A stretch of 64,000 nt of DNA from Sorangium cellulosum So0157-2. Its GTDB lineage: Bacteria > Myxococcota_A > Polyangia > Polyangiales > Polyangiaceae. Where the stretch lies: NCBI RefSeq assembly GCF_000418325.1, contig NC_021658.1, forward strand, positions 14,364,501-14,428,500. Direction: 5' to 3'. The notes under the pieces are model-generated. The model did no database searches and had not been told where the DNA came from. It saw nothing but the letters and a program-made list of their open reading frames with translations. Positions 26,447-34,801 of this stretch are shown one piece after another (position 1 is the first letter of the stretch; every line of letters begins with the position of its first letter). A program made the position numbers and the translations under genes.

Positions 26447-27984
26447 TGACGCGGGTGACGACAAGGGCGGCGACCTCTATGCTGGATCCTGCTCCGCTAT
26501 CCATGTCGCGCCTCTCGCTGCTCGTCGATCTCGCCTCCCTCCTCGCCCGGGAGGTCGACTTCGACGCCCTCCTCGGCACGGCGTGCGAGCGGCTCGCGAA
26601 GGCGCTCCGCGCCGACCGCGCCACGATCTGGCTCGTCGACGCGGAGCGCGGCGATCTCGTGACGCGCGTCGCCGTCCTGCCCGAGCTCCCCGCGCTCAGG
26701 CAGCCGCTCGAGCGCGGGATCGCGGGGCACGTCGCCAGGACCGGCGAGGTCGTGCGCGTCGACGACGCGGCGCGCGATCCGCGCTTCGATCCGTCGGCCG
26801 ATCGGGCGACGGGCTACACGACGCGCTCGATGCTCGTCGCGCCGATCCGCGAGGACGCCGCCGCGCCGATCCGCGGCGTCGTCCAGCTGCTGAACCGCGC
26901 GGGGGCGCCCTTCGACGAGGAGGACGAGCGCTACCTCGTCGCGCTCGCGACGCAGCTCGCCCGCGCGCTCCTCTTGACGACGCTCCGCGCGGCCGAGGGC
27001 GGCGGGCCCGGGGTCGTGCTGCAGGGGCCGTTCAACCGGATCGTCGGCCGCAGCGAGCGGCTGGCCGCCGTGTACGAGAAGGTCCAGCTCGCGGCGCAGA
27101 CCGACGCGACCGTGCTCCTCCGCGGGGAGACCGGCACCGGCAAGAGCCTGTTCGCGCGGGCGATCCACGTCAACTCGCGGCGCCAGACGCGGCCCTTCGT
27201 CACGGTCGACTGCACGACGCTGCCGGCGCAGCTCGTCGAGAGCGAGCTCTTCGGCCACGAGCGCGGGGCGTTCACCGGCGCGGACCGGCGCGTGCCCGGC
27301 AAGGTCGAGCTCGCGGAGGGCGGCACGCTGTTCCTGGACGAGCTCGGGGATCTGCCGCTCGACATCCAGGGCAAGCTCCTGCGCTTCCTGCAGGATCGCT
27401 CGTTCGAGCGCGTCGGCGGTCGGCAGACGCTCCGCGCCGACGTGCGCGTCGTGTGCGCCACGCACTGCGACCTCGAGCGCGCGGTCGCCGAGGGTCGCTT
27501 CCGCAAGGATCTCTACTACCGCGCGCGCGTCGTCGAGATCGACCTGCCGGCCCTGCGCGAGCGCGGCCCCGAGGACGTCGAGACGCTGGCCCGCCACTTC
27601 GCGGACGTCTACGCGACGCGGTACGGCAGGCCCGCGCCGCGCTTCGATCTGGACGCGCTCCGCCACATCCGCGCCCACACCTGGCCGGGCAACGTGCGCG
27701 AGCTCGAGCACTGGGTGGAGAGCGCGATCGCCCTGGCGCCGGACGGCCGCATCTCCGCCGGGCACCTCCCGGCGCGCCGGCGCGGGGGCGCCCCGCCGCA
27801 GGCCGCCGCGGGGCCGGAGGGCGACGATCAGGTCGCGCTGCCGCTCGGCCTCACCCTCGACGAGGTGACGCGGCGCTACGTCGAGGCGATGGTCCGCGCG
27901 TGCGAGGGGAACAAGACGGAGGCGGCGAAGCGGCTCGGCGTCGGCAGGAACACCCTGGCGCGCGCGCTCCGCACGAAGAGCTGA
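26446..27984 (+). CDS. Sigma-54-dependent transcriptional activator with GAF sensor domain
   Basis: A 512-residue bacterial enhancer-binding protein. An N-terminal GAF domain (about 20-180, small-molecule sensing) is followed by the AAA+ ATPase (about 195-430) with Walker A GETGTGKS at 227-234, the sigma-54 contact loop GAFTGA at 274-279, and Walker B GGTLFLDE. The C-terminal Fis-type helix-turn-helix reads NKTEAAKRLGVGRNTLARAL. The ATG at 26446 overlaps the preceding stop, so it is the most likely start. It should activate sigma-54 promoters, perhaps including the one before its own operon; no partner histidine kinase is nearby. Confidence 0.95.
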
Positions 27985-27989
27985 GGCGG

Positions 27990-28049
27990 CCGCGCAGGCG
28001 CCGCCCGCGAGGCGCCTGCGCCGGGCGAGGGCGCCTCGGCGAAGGCGCC
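27990..28049. terminator. Two adjacent hairpins between convergent genes
   Basis: GCGCAGGCGCC (27990-28000) pairs perfectly with GGCGCCTGCGC (28009-28019), and a second stem GAGGGCGCCT/AGGCGCCTC follows at 28025-28049. They lie just after the sigma-54 activator stop and before the minus-strand gene stop at 28072, a typical place for bidirectional termination. Confidence 0.55.
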
Positions 28050-28071
28050 TCGGGGCGCCGGGGGGCCTGCG

Positions 28072-28677
28072 TCACTCCGGGTTCAGGCGGAACCAGAGGC
28101 CGACGCCGACGATCCCCGCGACGTAGGACGCCCGCCACCTCTCGATGGAGTCGACGCTCACGCGAGGGCGCTCCAGGACGGCGTGCAGCTCGAGGAAGCT
28201 GCGCAGCTCCAGGTGGCGGGCGAGGCGCCACGCGGCGCCCCCGCGCAGGCCGGAGGTGGTCATCCAGGAGAGCTCGCCGCCGTTCGTCGGCTCCAGGCTC
28301 CTGTCGACATCCGCGGCGACGACCCCGGTCTGAAAGGAGGTGCACACGAAGACGGCCTCCTCGTGCCTGCAGATCGACATGAGCCCGAGGACGGCGGTGC
28401 TCTCCGGCCCCAGGAGCGAGGCGGCGCTCGGGCCGCGGCCCAGCGCCCGGAGCACGCGCGCCTCGACCGACAGGGACGCGTCGAGCCAGCGGAGGGTGGC
28501 CTCCAGCGAGGGGCCGATGCTCGCCGCAGGCAGCACGCCGAACGCCAGCACGGACGACGCGCCGAACTCGCCGACCCTGCGCGGCGCCGAGGAGGGCGGC
28601 GTGTCGTCGGCGCGCGACCGAGCCGGCAGGGCGAGGCTCAGCGCGACGACGAGGGCGATGCGATCCAGGTTCGGCAC
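28072..28677 (-). CDS. Exported beta-barrel-like protein of unknown function
   Basis: A 201-residue protein. A signal peptide is clear (RIALVVALSLALPARSRA, cleavage before DDTPP). The mature part has many alternating hydrophobic strands (ASLSVEARVL, SFLELHAVLE, YVAGIVGVGLWFRL) and ends in an aromatic-containing strand, as small outer-membrane barrels do. Two Cys (SICRHEEAVFVC) may form a disulfide. It is separated by a 123-bp gap from the HExxH peptidase gene upstream on the same strand. It is not matched to a named family. Confidence 0.68.
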   Translation of the reverse strand: MPNLDRIALVVALSLALPARSRADDTPPSSAPRRVGEFGASSVLAFGVLPAASIGPSLEATLRWLDASLSVEARVLRALGRGPSAASLLGPESTAVLGLMSICRHEEAVFVCTSFQTGVVAADVDRSLEPTNGGELSWMTTSGLRGGAAWRLARHLELRSFLELHAVLERPRVSVDSIERWRASYVAGIVGVGLWFRLNPE

Positions 28678-28800
28678 GCGCGCGACCGTAGGAGCGCGCT
28701 CCAGCGCGACGGAAGCCGGAGCGCGCGCGCTCGCGCAGAAACCGGCGAGCGCGCGCCATTACGTCGAGCGGCGACTTTTCCTCGCCTCGCGGTCTTTCGA

Positions 28801-30372
28801 TCAGCGCGCCCTGCGGCGCGCGGCCTCGCAGAGGGCCGACCGGGTGGGGTCGCTCGGGAGCTCCGGCGGCAGCTTCTCCTCGCAGGCCACCTCGGGGCTC
28901 AGCGGGTCGAGCGCGACGCCCGCCGAGAAGGCGCTGCCCCCGTCGGCGCCTCCGTGGAGCAGGCCGTGCAGCGACCACCACCGGCCGTGCCGGCTGTTCA
29001 CGTCCTCCACCCGCTCGACCAGCGGGGCGGCGCTCGCCCGCTCGCCGGAGGCCAGCAGGGCGGCGGCGAGGAAGCAGCGCACCGCCGGCTCGTGCGGCGC
29101 GAGCGCCTGCGCGCGGGCGTGCTGGACCGCGGCGGCGGCGTGGTGGCCGCGATCGTGGAGCAGCTGCCCGAGCCGAACCCGCTTGGCGACCTCCTGCCGG
29201 TGCGGCATGTCCCCGCCCGGCGCGAGGTCGGGCGGCACGCTCGCCGGCACCGTGGCGAGGTAGGCGCGCCAGCGCTGATCCCAGGCCGCGAGATCCGCGC
29301 CGGAGATGTCGGCGATCGCCCGCTCCAGATCCGCGTCGCTGCTCGCGCCCTTGAGCCGGCGCAAGAGCTCGGGCAGCGCCGTGTCGCCCGCCTCCCTCGT
29401 CCAGTACCGGATGAAGCTCGCGACCTCGGCGAACACGATCGCCGCCTCCTCCGCGCTCGGGAGCATCGCGATCGAGGGGCCGATCTTGTCGAGCGGGCGC
29501 CCGAGGCCCTTCTGGATGCCGAGGTAGGCGACCGCGTCCGCCGACGGCACGTCGTCCAGCGGGTCGGGCTCGCGCCAGCGGACCTCCTCGCGCTTGGCCA
29601 CGCCCTCCTGCAGCCACAGCGGGGCGTTGTCCCGCGTGCCGCGCGAGAGCGCGAGGTGCGTGATCTCGTGCGCGAGCGTGTCCAGCCAGGGGTAGCCGTT
29701 CGGCGTCGCGCGCGGGGAGAGCATCGTCACCCGCCCCCACTTGGCGATGGCGACGGTGCCCGTCGTCCGCGCCGCGTCCTCGGGCAGCCCGGTCATCGCG
29801 GAGAGCGTGAACTGATCGCGGACGAGATCGATCCGCAGCGGCCGGAGGAGCTCGACCCCGAGGTCCTTCGCGAGCACGTCGCGCGTCTTCGCGGCCACCT
29901 CGACGAGCAGCGGCACGAGCGCGCGATCGTCGTCGTCCTGGAGCCGCACCCACACGCCGCGCGCCTCGTCGTTCACGACGACCGTCGCGGCGGTGGCGCG
30001 GGCGCAGCCGCGCGCGATGTCGCCGAGCGCCGCGCCCTCCGCCGTCGCCGCGAGATCGGGGCGCGCGAGGATCGCCGCGGCGGCGTCGCAGTCGCCCTCG
30101 TAGATGGCGAGCCGGCCGCGCTCGAGCGCGAGCGCGAGATCGGCGGGATCCGCGCCCTCGAGGAGGCCCCGCGCCGCCGGGGCGTCGATCTCCAGGATCG
30201 CGGCCCGCGCCCGCGCCGCGCGATCGAGGTCGCCGACCGTGATGCGGCCGGACGCGGTCGCCGACACGGTCGCGAGCGCGGCGAGCACCACCGCCCGGAG
30301 GCCGCGCCTCGCGAGCGCCGTCGCCCCGCGCGGAGCCCTCGCCGGGGCCGCCGTAGCGCCGGGGCGCGTCAT
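28801..30372 (-). CDS. HExxH metallopeptidase-like exported protein (peptidase MA-like)
   Basis: A 523-residue protein with a twin-arginine-free basic N-terminus and hydrophobic segment (ALARRGLRAVVLAALATVSATASG), likely an uncleaved anchor or signal. The middle contains the zinc motif LAHEITHLALS (HEITH) followed at a short distance by LWLQEGVAKREE, the HExxH...E arrangement of gluzincins such as Peptidase_MA. The C-terminal region has TPR-like helices (GQLLHDRGHHAAAAVQHARAQAL). Its ATG overlaps the stop of the DUF4175-type gene (ATGA, 30369-30372), so both are probably made together and act in the envelope. Confidence 0.8.
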   Translation of the reverse strand: MTRPGATAAPARAPRGATALARRGLRAVVLAALATVSATASGRITVGDLDRAARARAAILEIDAPAARGLLEGADPADLALALERGRLAIYEGDCDAAAAILARPDLAATAEGAALGDIARGCARATAATVVVNDEARGVWVRLQDDDDRALVPLLVEVAAKTRDVLAKDLGVELLRPLRIDLVRDQFTLSAMTGLPEDAARTTGTVAIAKWGRVTMLSPRATPNGYPWLDTLAHEITHLALSRGTRDNAPLWLQEGVAKREEVRWREPDPLDDVPSADAVAYLGIQKGLGRPLDKIGPSIAMLPSAEEAAIVFAEVASFIRYWTREAGDTALPELLRRLKGASSDADLERAIADISGADLAAWDQRWRAYLATVPASVPPDLAPGGDMPHRQEVAKRVRLGQLLHDRGHHAAAAVQHARAQALAPHEPAVRCFLAAALLASGERASAAPLVERVEDVNSRHGRWWSLHGLLHGGADGGSAFSAGVALDPLSPEVACEEKLPPELPSDPTRSALCEAARRRAR

Positions 30373-33230
30373 TTCAGGAGCCCCTCCGCGTAGCGCTTGA
30401 CCGCCTCGCGCAGCCGCGGCTCCGAGGCGCTCCCGAGCCCCTCGAGGACGCGCCGGCGGAACTCCTCGGGGCCCTTGTGCTTGTCCTTGTCGGGGATGTC
30501 GGCCTTCCTCGCCATGTCCCTGTTCCCTTCCGACTCGGCGTCGCCGTCCTGGCTCTGGTCGTCGCTGCGCGACATCTCGAGCAGCCGCTGCGCGTCGCGC
30601 TGGCGCTCGTTGCCCTGCTCGCCTTCGCCCTCGGAGAGGGCGCGCTGGGCGTCGCGCATCGCCTGCTCGGCCTCCTCGAGGCGCTCGAGCATCTCCTCCG
30701 GCATGCGGCCGTCGCCCTGCTCGCCCCGCCTGCGCAGCTCGCGCGCGCGATCGGCGAGCGAGCCCTCGCGCTGGCTCGAGCGCGCGAGGCCCTCCCGCGC
30801 CCGCTCCGACGCCGCCTGCCGCAGCTGGCGCAGCGCCTCCTCGGCCCAGGCGAGCTCCCGGGCGAGCCCCTGCTGCGCCTCGCCCGCCTCGCGGCCGGCC
30901 CGCTCCTCGGGGAAGAAGCCGCCGCCCTGCGCGCCGAGCCGCTTCGCCTCGCCCAGCGAGCGCGCCGCGCCCTGGCCGCTCTCGACCGCCTCCTCGAGGC
31001 GGCCCTGCTCCAGCGCGCCGGCCATCGCCTCGGCCTGCTCCCTGCCGGCCGCCGCGGCGGACTCGGCCGAGCCCGGCGCCCCGCCGGGCCGCGGCAGCTC
31101 CTGCACCGCCTCGCGGATCGCCTCCGCGCGCCTCTTCGCCTCCTCGCGGAGCGCCGCGACGTCCTCGGGCCGCGAGGCGCGCATGAGCTCCTCGGCGACC
31201 GCGTTCGTCTCGGCGGCGTGATCGCGCGCGAGGTCCTCGAGCTCCCGCTCGCTCTGCGCGACGCTCTCGTCGGCGCGCGAGGCCTCCCCGGGGTCGGGCC
31301 CGCCGCGCGGCGCCCCGGACTCCACCCCGCCGCGGCCGCCGCCGCCGAACGACGGATCCGGCCGCCGGAGCCGCGCCGCGAGGTCGCGCGCCGCGAGCTC
31401 GGCGTGCGCCCAGTCGCCGGCGCCGCGGGCGCGCGCGACCCTGCGCAGGTCGCTCGCGACGATCTCGCCGAGATCGAGGCCGAGCTCGCCGAGCTTGCGC
31501 AGCTCGGCGCCCCCGCCGCCCAGCACGGTGACGGCCGCCTCGAGGCGGACCTCGCCGCCCTCGCGGTCGCCGCCGCCTCGGAGGAGCTCGGCCGCGGCCG
31601 CGGCCTCGTCCGCGACGTCGGCGAGCCGCTGCGCGACGGCCCGGGCGTCCCGGACGCCGAGGCCGCGCAGGCCGGCGTCGAAGGCGAGCAGCACGCCCTC
31701 GGTCTCGTCGAGCAGCTTCTGGTGCGCCGCGCGGGTGGTCGATTTCCGCTCGGCGGCGAGCGCCTCGTCGAGCCGGGCGAGCTGGCCGCGCGCGAGCGAC
31801 GCGACGCGCCCCCGCACCCGGAGCCCGCCGTAGTCGGCGGAGAGCGCCCGCTCGACCTCCGCCTTCGCGGTCGCCTGCGCCTCGGTTTCGTGCGCCGCGT
31901 GCGCCGCGGCGCCGCCCGCCTCCGGTGTCTTCTGGCCGATGCGGTCCGCGAGCAGGTCGGTGAGGGCGTCGCGCGCCTTCGCGAGCGCGGCGTAGCGCCG
32001 CGCCTCGGGCTCGCCCACCTGCGGCGGGATGACCACGATCGCCTCGCTCCTGCCCCACTTCGGGCCCTCGATCGGATCGTTGTCGCGCGCCTCGATCCGC
32101 ACCTCGATGGGCACGTACGTCCTGCGGAAGAACGGGTCGCGCGCCTTGAGCTCGTAGCCGCCGCGGTCGATCTTCGCGTCGCCCGCCGGCCGCGAGAGCA
32201 CCCGCCGCTCCTCCTTCGCGCCGGCGCGCAGGACGAGGTCGACCTCGCGCAGGCCGTGATCGTCGGTGATCTCGTAGCGGAGCGGGATGCTGGGCTCGTC
32301 GAGGAGCCTGACCGTGCGCGGCGCGCCCTCGAGCGTGACGCGCGGCGCGTCGTCCGGGATCGACACGACGCGCTGCGCGTCGGCCTGCCGGACGCGGACC
32401 TGCCCGAAGCGCGCGGCCGCCTGGAGCGTCGTCGAGTCGCCGAGGGTATAGTGGGCGATCACGCCGCCCTTGCCGTCGTCGACGAACGGGACCTCGGCGC
32501 CGCCGTCGGTCAGCACGAGCGCGCGCCCCGCCCGGACCGGACGGCCGCGCACCGTGATCACGGTCCCCCGCGGCTGCATCGTCGTCGCGAACGGCAGGAG
32601 CACCTCGGCGCCCTCGTGCAGGTACTCGGGCGGCGTGGCCGTCATCTCGACCTCCTCGAGCCACAGCAGATCGAGCGGCGCCTCGCCGCCGCGGGCGGCG
32701 AGGACGTCGAGCCCCTCGACGACGCGCGGCGGATCGATCGCGGCGGCCGCGAGCGCCGCCAGGCCGAGGCCGAGGCCCGCGCTCGCCCACCGCGCGGCCG
32801 ACCGCTGCGCGCGCGCGAGGATGCGCGCCCGCGAGGCGCGGCCGAGCAGCCGCCGGAGGTGCAGGCCGGCGAGCTCCGGCGACCCGACCCGATCGTCGGC
32901 CGCGGCGCGATCCACGAGCGAGAGCGCCCGCAGGGTGGCCGCGCCGAGCGCCTCGTCCGTGCGGCCGACGATCTCGCGCACGGTGCGCCGGGCGTCGCCG
33001 CGCCGCCGCCGCGCGAGGACGACCCGCGCGACGATCGCCGCGAGCAGCAGCGCGAGGCCGGCGCCGGCGAGCCCGCGGGCGAGCGGGGAGCCCACGCGCG
33101 CCACGTGCGCCGCGCCGAACAGCCCCGCGAAGGCCGCGGCGGTGAGCGCGCGCCGCGCGGAGGGATCCACCTCCGCGTCCCAGATGGAGCGCAGCCGCGC
33201 GATGGACAGGGCCGGCGCCTCGTTATCCAT
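30369..33230 (-). CDS. Large DUF4175-type envelope protein
   Basis: A 953-residue protein. Two hydrophobic stretches near the N-terminus (about 41-70, LARGLAGAGLALLLAAIVARVVLA, and near 147-165) anchor it in the inner membrane. An all-strand segment (about 185-430) with TPPEYLHEGAEVLLP and ITDDHGLREVDLVLR matches the DUF4175 family, and the rest is a very long, Glu/Arg/Ala-rich coiled coil (about 430-930) with Gly-rich breaks. The C-terminus is basic. It is followed by the overlapping HExxH peptidase gene. Families like this often sit beside MoxR-type and vWA genes; none is visible here. Function is unknown. Confidence 0.75.
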   Translation of the reverse strand: MDNEAPALSIARLRSIWDAEVDPSARRALTAAAFAGLFGAAHVARVGSPLARGLAGAGLALLLAAIVARVVLARRRRGDARRTVREIVGRTDEALGAATLRALSLVDRAAADDRVGSPELAGLHLRRLLGRASRARILARAQRSAARWASAGLGLGLAALAAAAIDPPRVVEGLDVLAARGGEAPLDLLWLEEVEMTATPPEYLHEGAEVLLPFATTMQPRGTVITVRGRPVRAGRALVLTDGGAEVPFVDDGKGGVIAHYTLGDSTTLQAAARFGQVRVRQADAQRVVSIPDDAPRVTLEGAPRTVRLLDEPSIPLRYEITDDHGLREVDLVLRAGAKEERRVLSRPAGDAKIDRGGYELKARDPFFRRTYVPIEVRIEARDNDPIEGPKWGRSEAIVVIPPQVGEPEARRYAALAKARDALTDLLADRIGQKTPEAGGAAAHAAHETEAQATAKAEVERALSADYGGLRVRGRVASLARGQLARLDEALAAERKSTTRAAHQKLLDETEGVLLAFDAGLRGLGVRDARAVAQRLADVADEAAAAAELLRGGGDREGGEVRLEAAVTVLGGGGAELRKLGELGLDLGEIVASDLRRVARARGAGDWAHAELAARDLAARLRRPDPSFGGGGRGGVESGAPRGGPDPGEASRADESVAQSERELEDLARDHAAETNAVAEELMRASRPEDVAALREEAKRRAEAIREAVQELPRPGGAPGSAESAAAAGREQAEAMAGALEQGRLEEAVESGQGAARSLGEAKRLGAQGGGFFPEERAGREAGEAQQGLARELAWAEEALRQLRQAASERAREGLARSSQREGSLADRARELRRRGEQGDGRMPEEMLERLEEAEQAMRDAQRALSEGEGEQGNERQRDAQRLLEMSRSDDQSQDGDAESEGNRDMARKADIPDKDKHKGPEEFRRRVLEGLGSASEPRLREAVKRYAEGLLK

Positions 33231-33308
33231 GGAGAGGCAAGGGTAACCGGCGGTAGCAGGTGGTCCAGCGGATCGGTGGGATCCTCCGCGGGGCGGGCGC
33301 CCGGGCGG

Positions 33309-34592
33309 TCAGACGTCGAGCTCGCCGTCGGTCATGAACCAGCTGTCCGGGTCGAGGAGCACGCGCCGCAGCTCGTCCGGGAAGCTCGGGTCGAGGTGTA
33401 CGATGAGCCACCGCGAGCCCACGGTCGGGGGGTGGGGGCGCGAGAAGAAGCCGAGCGCCCGCAGGCGCGCGCTGAACGCGGGCGGCGTCACGAGGAGCAT
33501 CCCCACGGAGACGTGCCCCTCGCGCCGCATCGCCCGGCAGAACTCGAGGAGCAGGGCGTCGAGCAGGGGGCCGCTGTCCTCGCAGAACACGTCGGTCATC
33601 TCGACCTTGTTGTTCCGCACCGAGTAGACGGCGTAGCCGAGCAGCCGCCCGTCGTGCCTGTCGAGCATGCAGAAGAAGCGGTACCGGACGTTGCCGAGCT
33701 GCGCGTAGCGCCAGTTCAGGAACTGGGCGCTCCGCTCGCCGACGATCGGCGACGGCTTCGCCCGCGACCACAGCTCGTCGAAGCGGTGGTCGGCGGCGTC
33801 CACGAGCTCGGTGCGCACGCGGCTGCCCCGCGCGAGCAGCGCCGCGGCGTCCCGGAGCGCCATCGAGGTGTCGACGGCGCGCCCGGCGGCGCGCACCAGG
33901 GCGTTGTCCGGCTTCACCGTCGCCCGCTGCACGGCGCGCTCGGCGGCCGACGACAGCGCCTGCGTCAGGGGGGCGGGGGCGCCCGGCGCCGCCGGCTCCC
34001 AGAGCGCGCGCCAGCGGGGGTGGGGGACCGCCGACGCGGCCCGCTCGGCGACCCGCTGCACCACCGCGCTGACGGTGCTGTGCTGCTCGCCGGCCGACGA
34101 GGCCGCGAGCTCGTTCAGCTTGTACGCGGCCATGAGGGGCCGCACCCAGATGGTGGAGTCCGCGATCTTCTTGTAGCCGGCGCGCTGGAAGATCGGGAAC
34201 GAGGCCTTGTTGGGGAAGCCGAACAGGAAGTCGACCCCGGCGTCGCGGCAGCCCTTCGCGAGCTCGCGCTGGATGCTCATGGCGGCCCCGGCGATGCGGT
34301 GCGCCTTGGTCACGCCGAAATCGCCGAGGACGCCGGCCTTGAGCTTCCGCCCGCTGACGTAGACGTCGCGCGGGTAGAACGAGCCGCTGCCGATGATCTC
34401 CCGCTCCGGGCCGTGAAAGCCCATCCAGGTCCGCGGGGGGCCCGCCGGGTTCTGCTCCTGGAACCAGCGCATCCGCCGCTCCACGAACTCCTGCGAGACC
34501 TCGCCGTGGGCGAGGTTCTCTTTCCAGAGCTGCGCGAGGACGCCCCTGTGCTCGTCCGGCTGGACGCGGGCGGCGCTGTAGACCTTCTCCAT
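33309..34592 (-). CDS. GNAT-like acyltransferase family protein
   Basis: A 427-residue protein. The N-terminal half has a GNAT-like fold: GSGSFYPRDVYVSGRKLKAG (beta strands), then GDFGVTKAHRIAGAAMSIQREL, which resembles the acetyl-CoA-binding loop and helix, and FLFGFPNKASFPIFQRAGYKKI, the typical strand-helix of acetyltransferases. The C-terminal half (about 270-420) may be a second, related domain (RYRFFCMLDRHDGRLLGYAVYSV). Substrate unknown; similar two-domain enzymes modify sugars or lipids. An ORF-free gap of 78 bp separates it from the downstream DUF4175-type gene. Confidence 0.72.
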   Translation of the reverse strand: MEKVYSAARVQPDEHRGVLAQLWKENLAHGEVSQEFVERRMRWFQEQNPAGPPRTWMGFHGPEREIIGSGSFYPRDVYVSGRKLKAGVLGDFGVTKAHRIAGAAMSIQRELAKGCRDAGVDFLFGFPNKASFPIFQRAGYKKIADSTIWVRPLMAAYKLNELAASSAGEQHSTVSAVVQRVAERAASAVPHPRWRALWEPAAPGAPAPLTQALSSAAERAVQRATVKPDNALVRAAGRAVDTSMALRDAAALLARGSRVRTELVDAADHRFDELWSRAKPSPIVGERSAQFLNWRYAQLGNVRYRFFCMLDRHDGRLLGYAVYSVRNNKVEMTDVFCEDSGPLLDALLLEFCRAMRREGHVSVGMLLVTPPAFSARLRALGFFSRPHPPTVGSRWLIVHLDPSFPDELRRVLLDPDSWFMTDGELDV

Positions 34593-34801
34593 GGCTTCCG
34601 GTGCGCTCTCCTGGCGCGGCCGAGCGGCGCGCCGGGCCCGGTCATGGCCGAAGGCCGCGAGGGCGTCAATCGTGCCTGGCCCGGCCGCATCCGTGCGCTT
34701 CGCCGCTCCCGGAGGCGACGCGCGGGCGCGTTCCGCGCCGGGCGCAGCGAGGCCGCGCGGCGACGGCCGGCGTCATCGCGGAACGCGAGTACACTCGCGC
34801 G

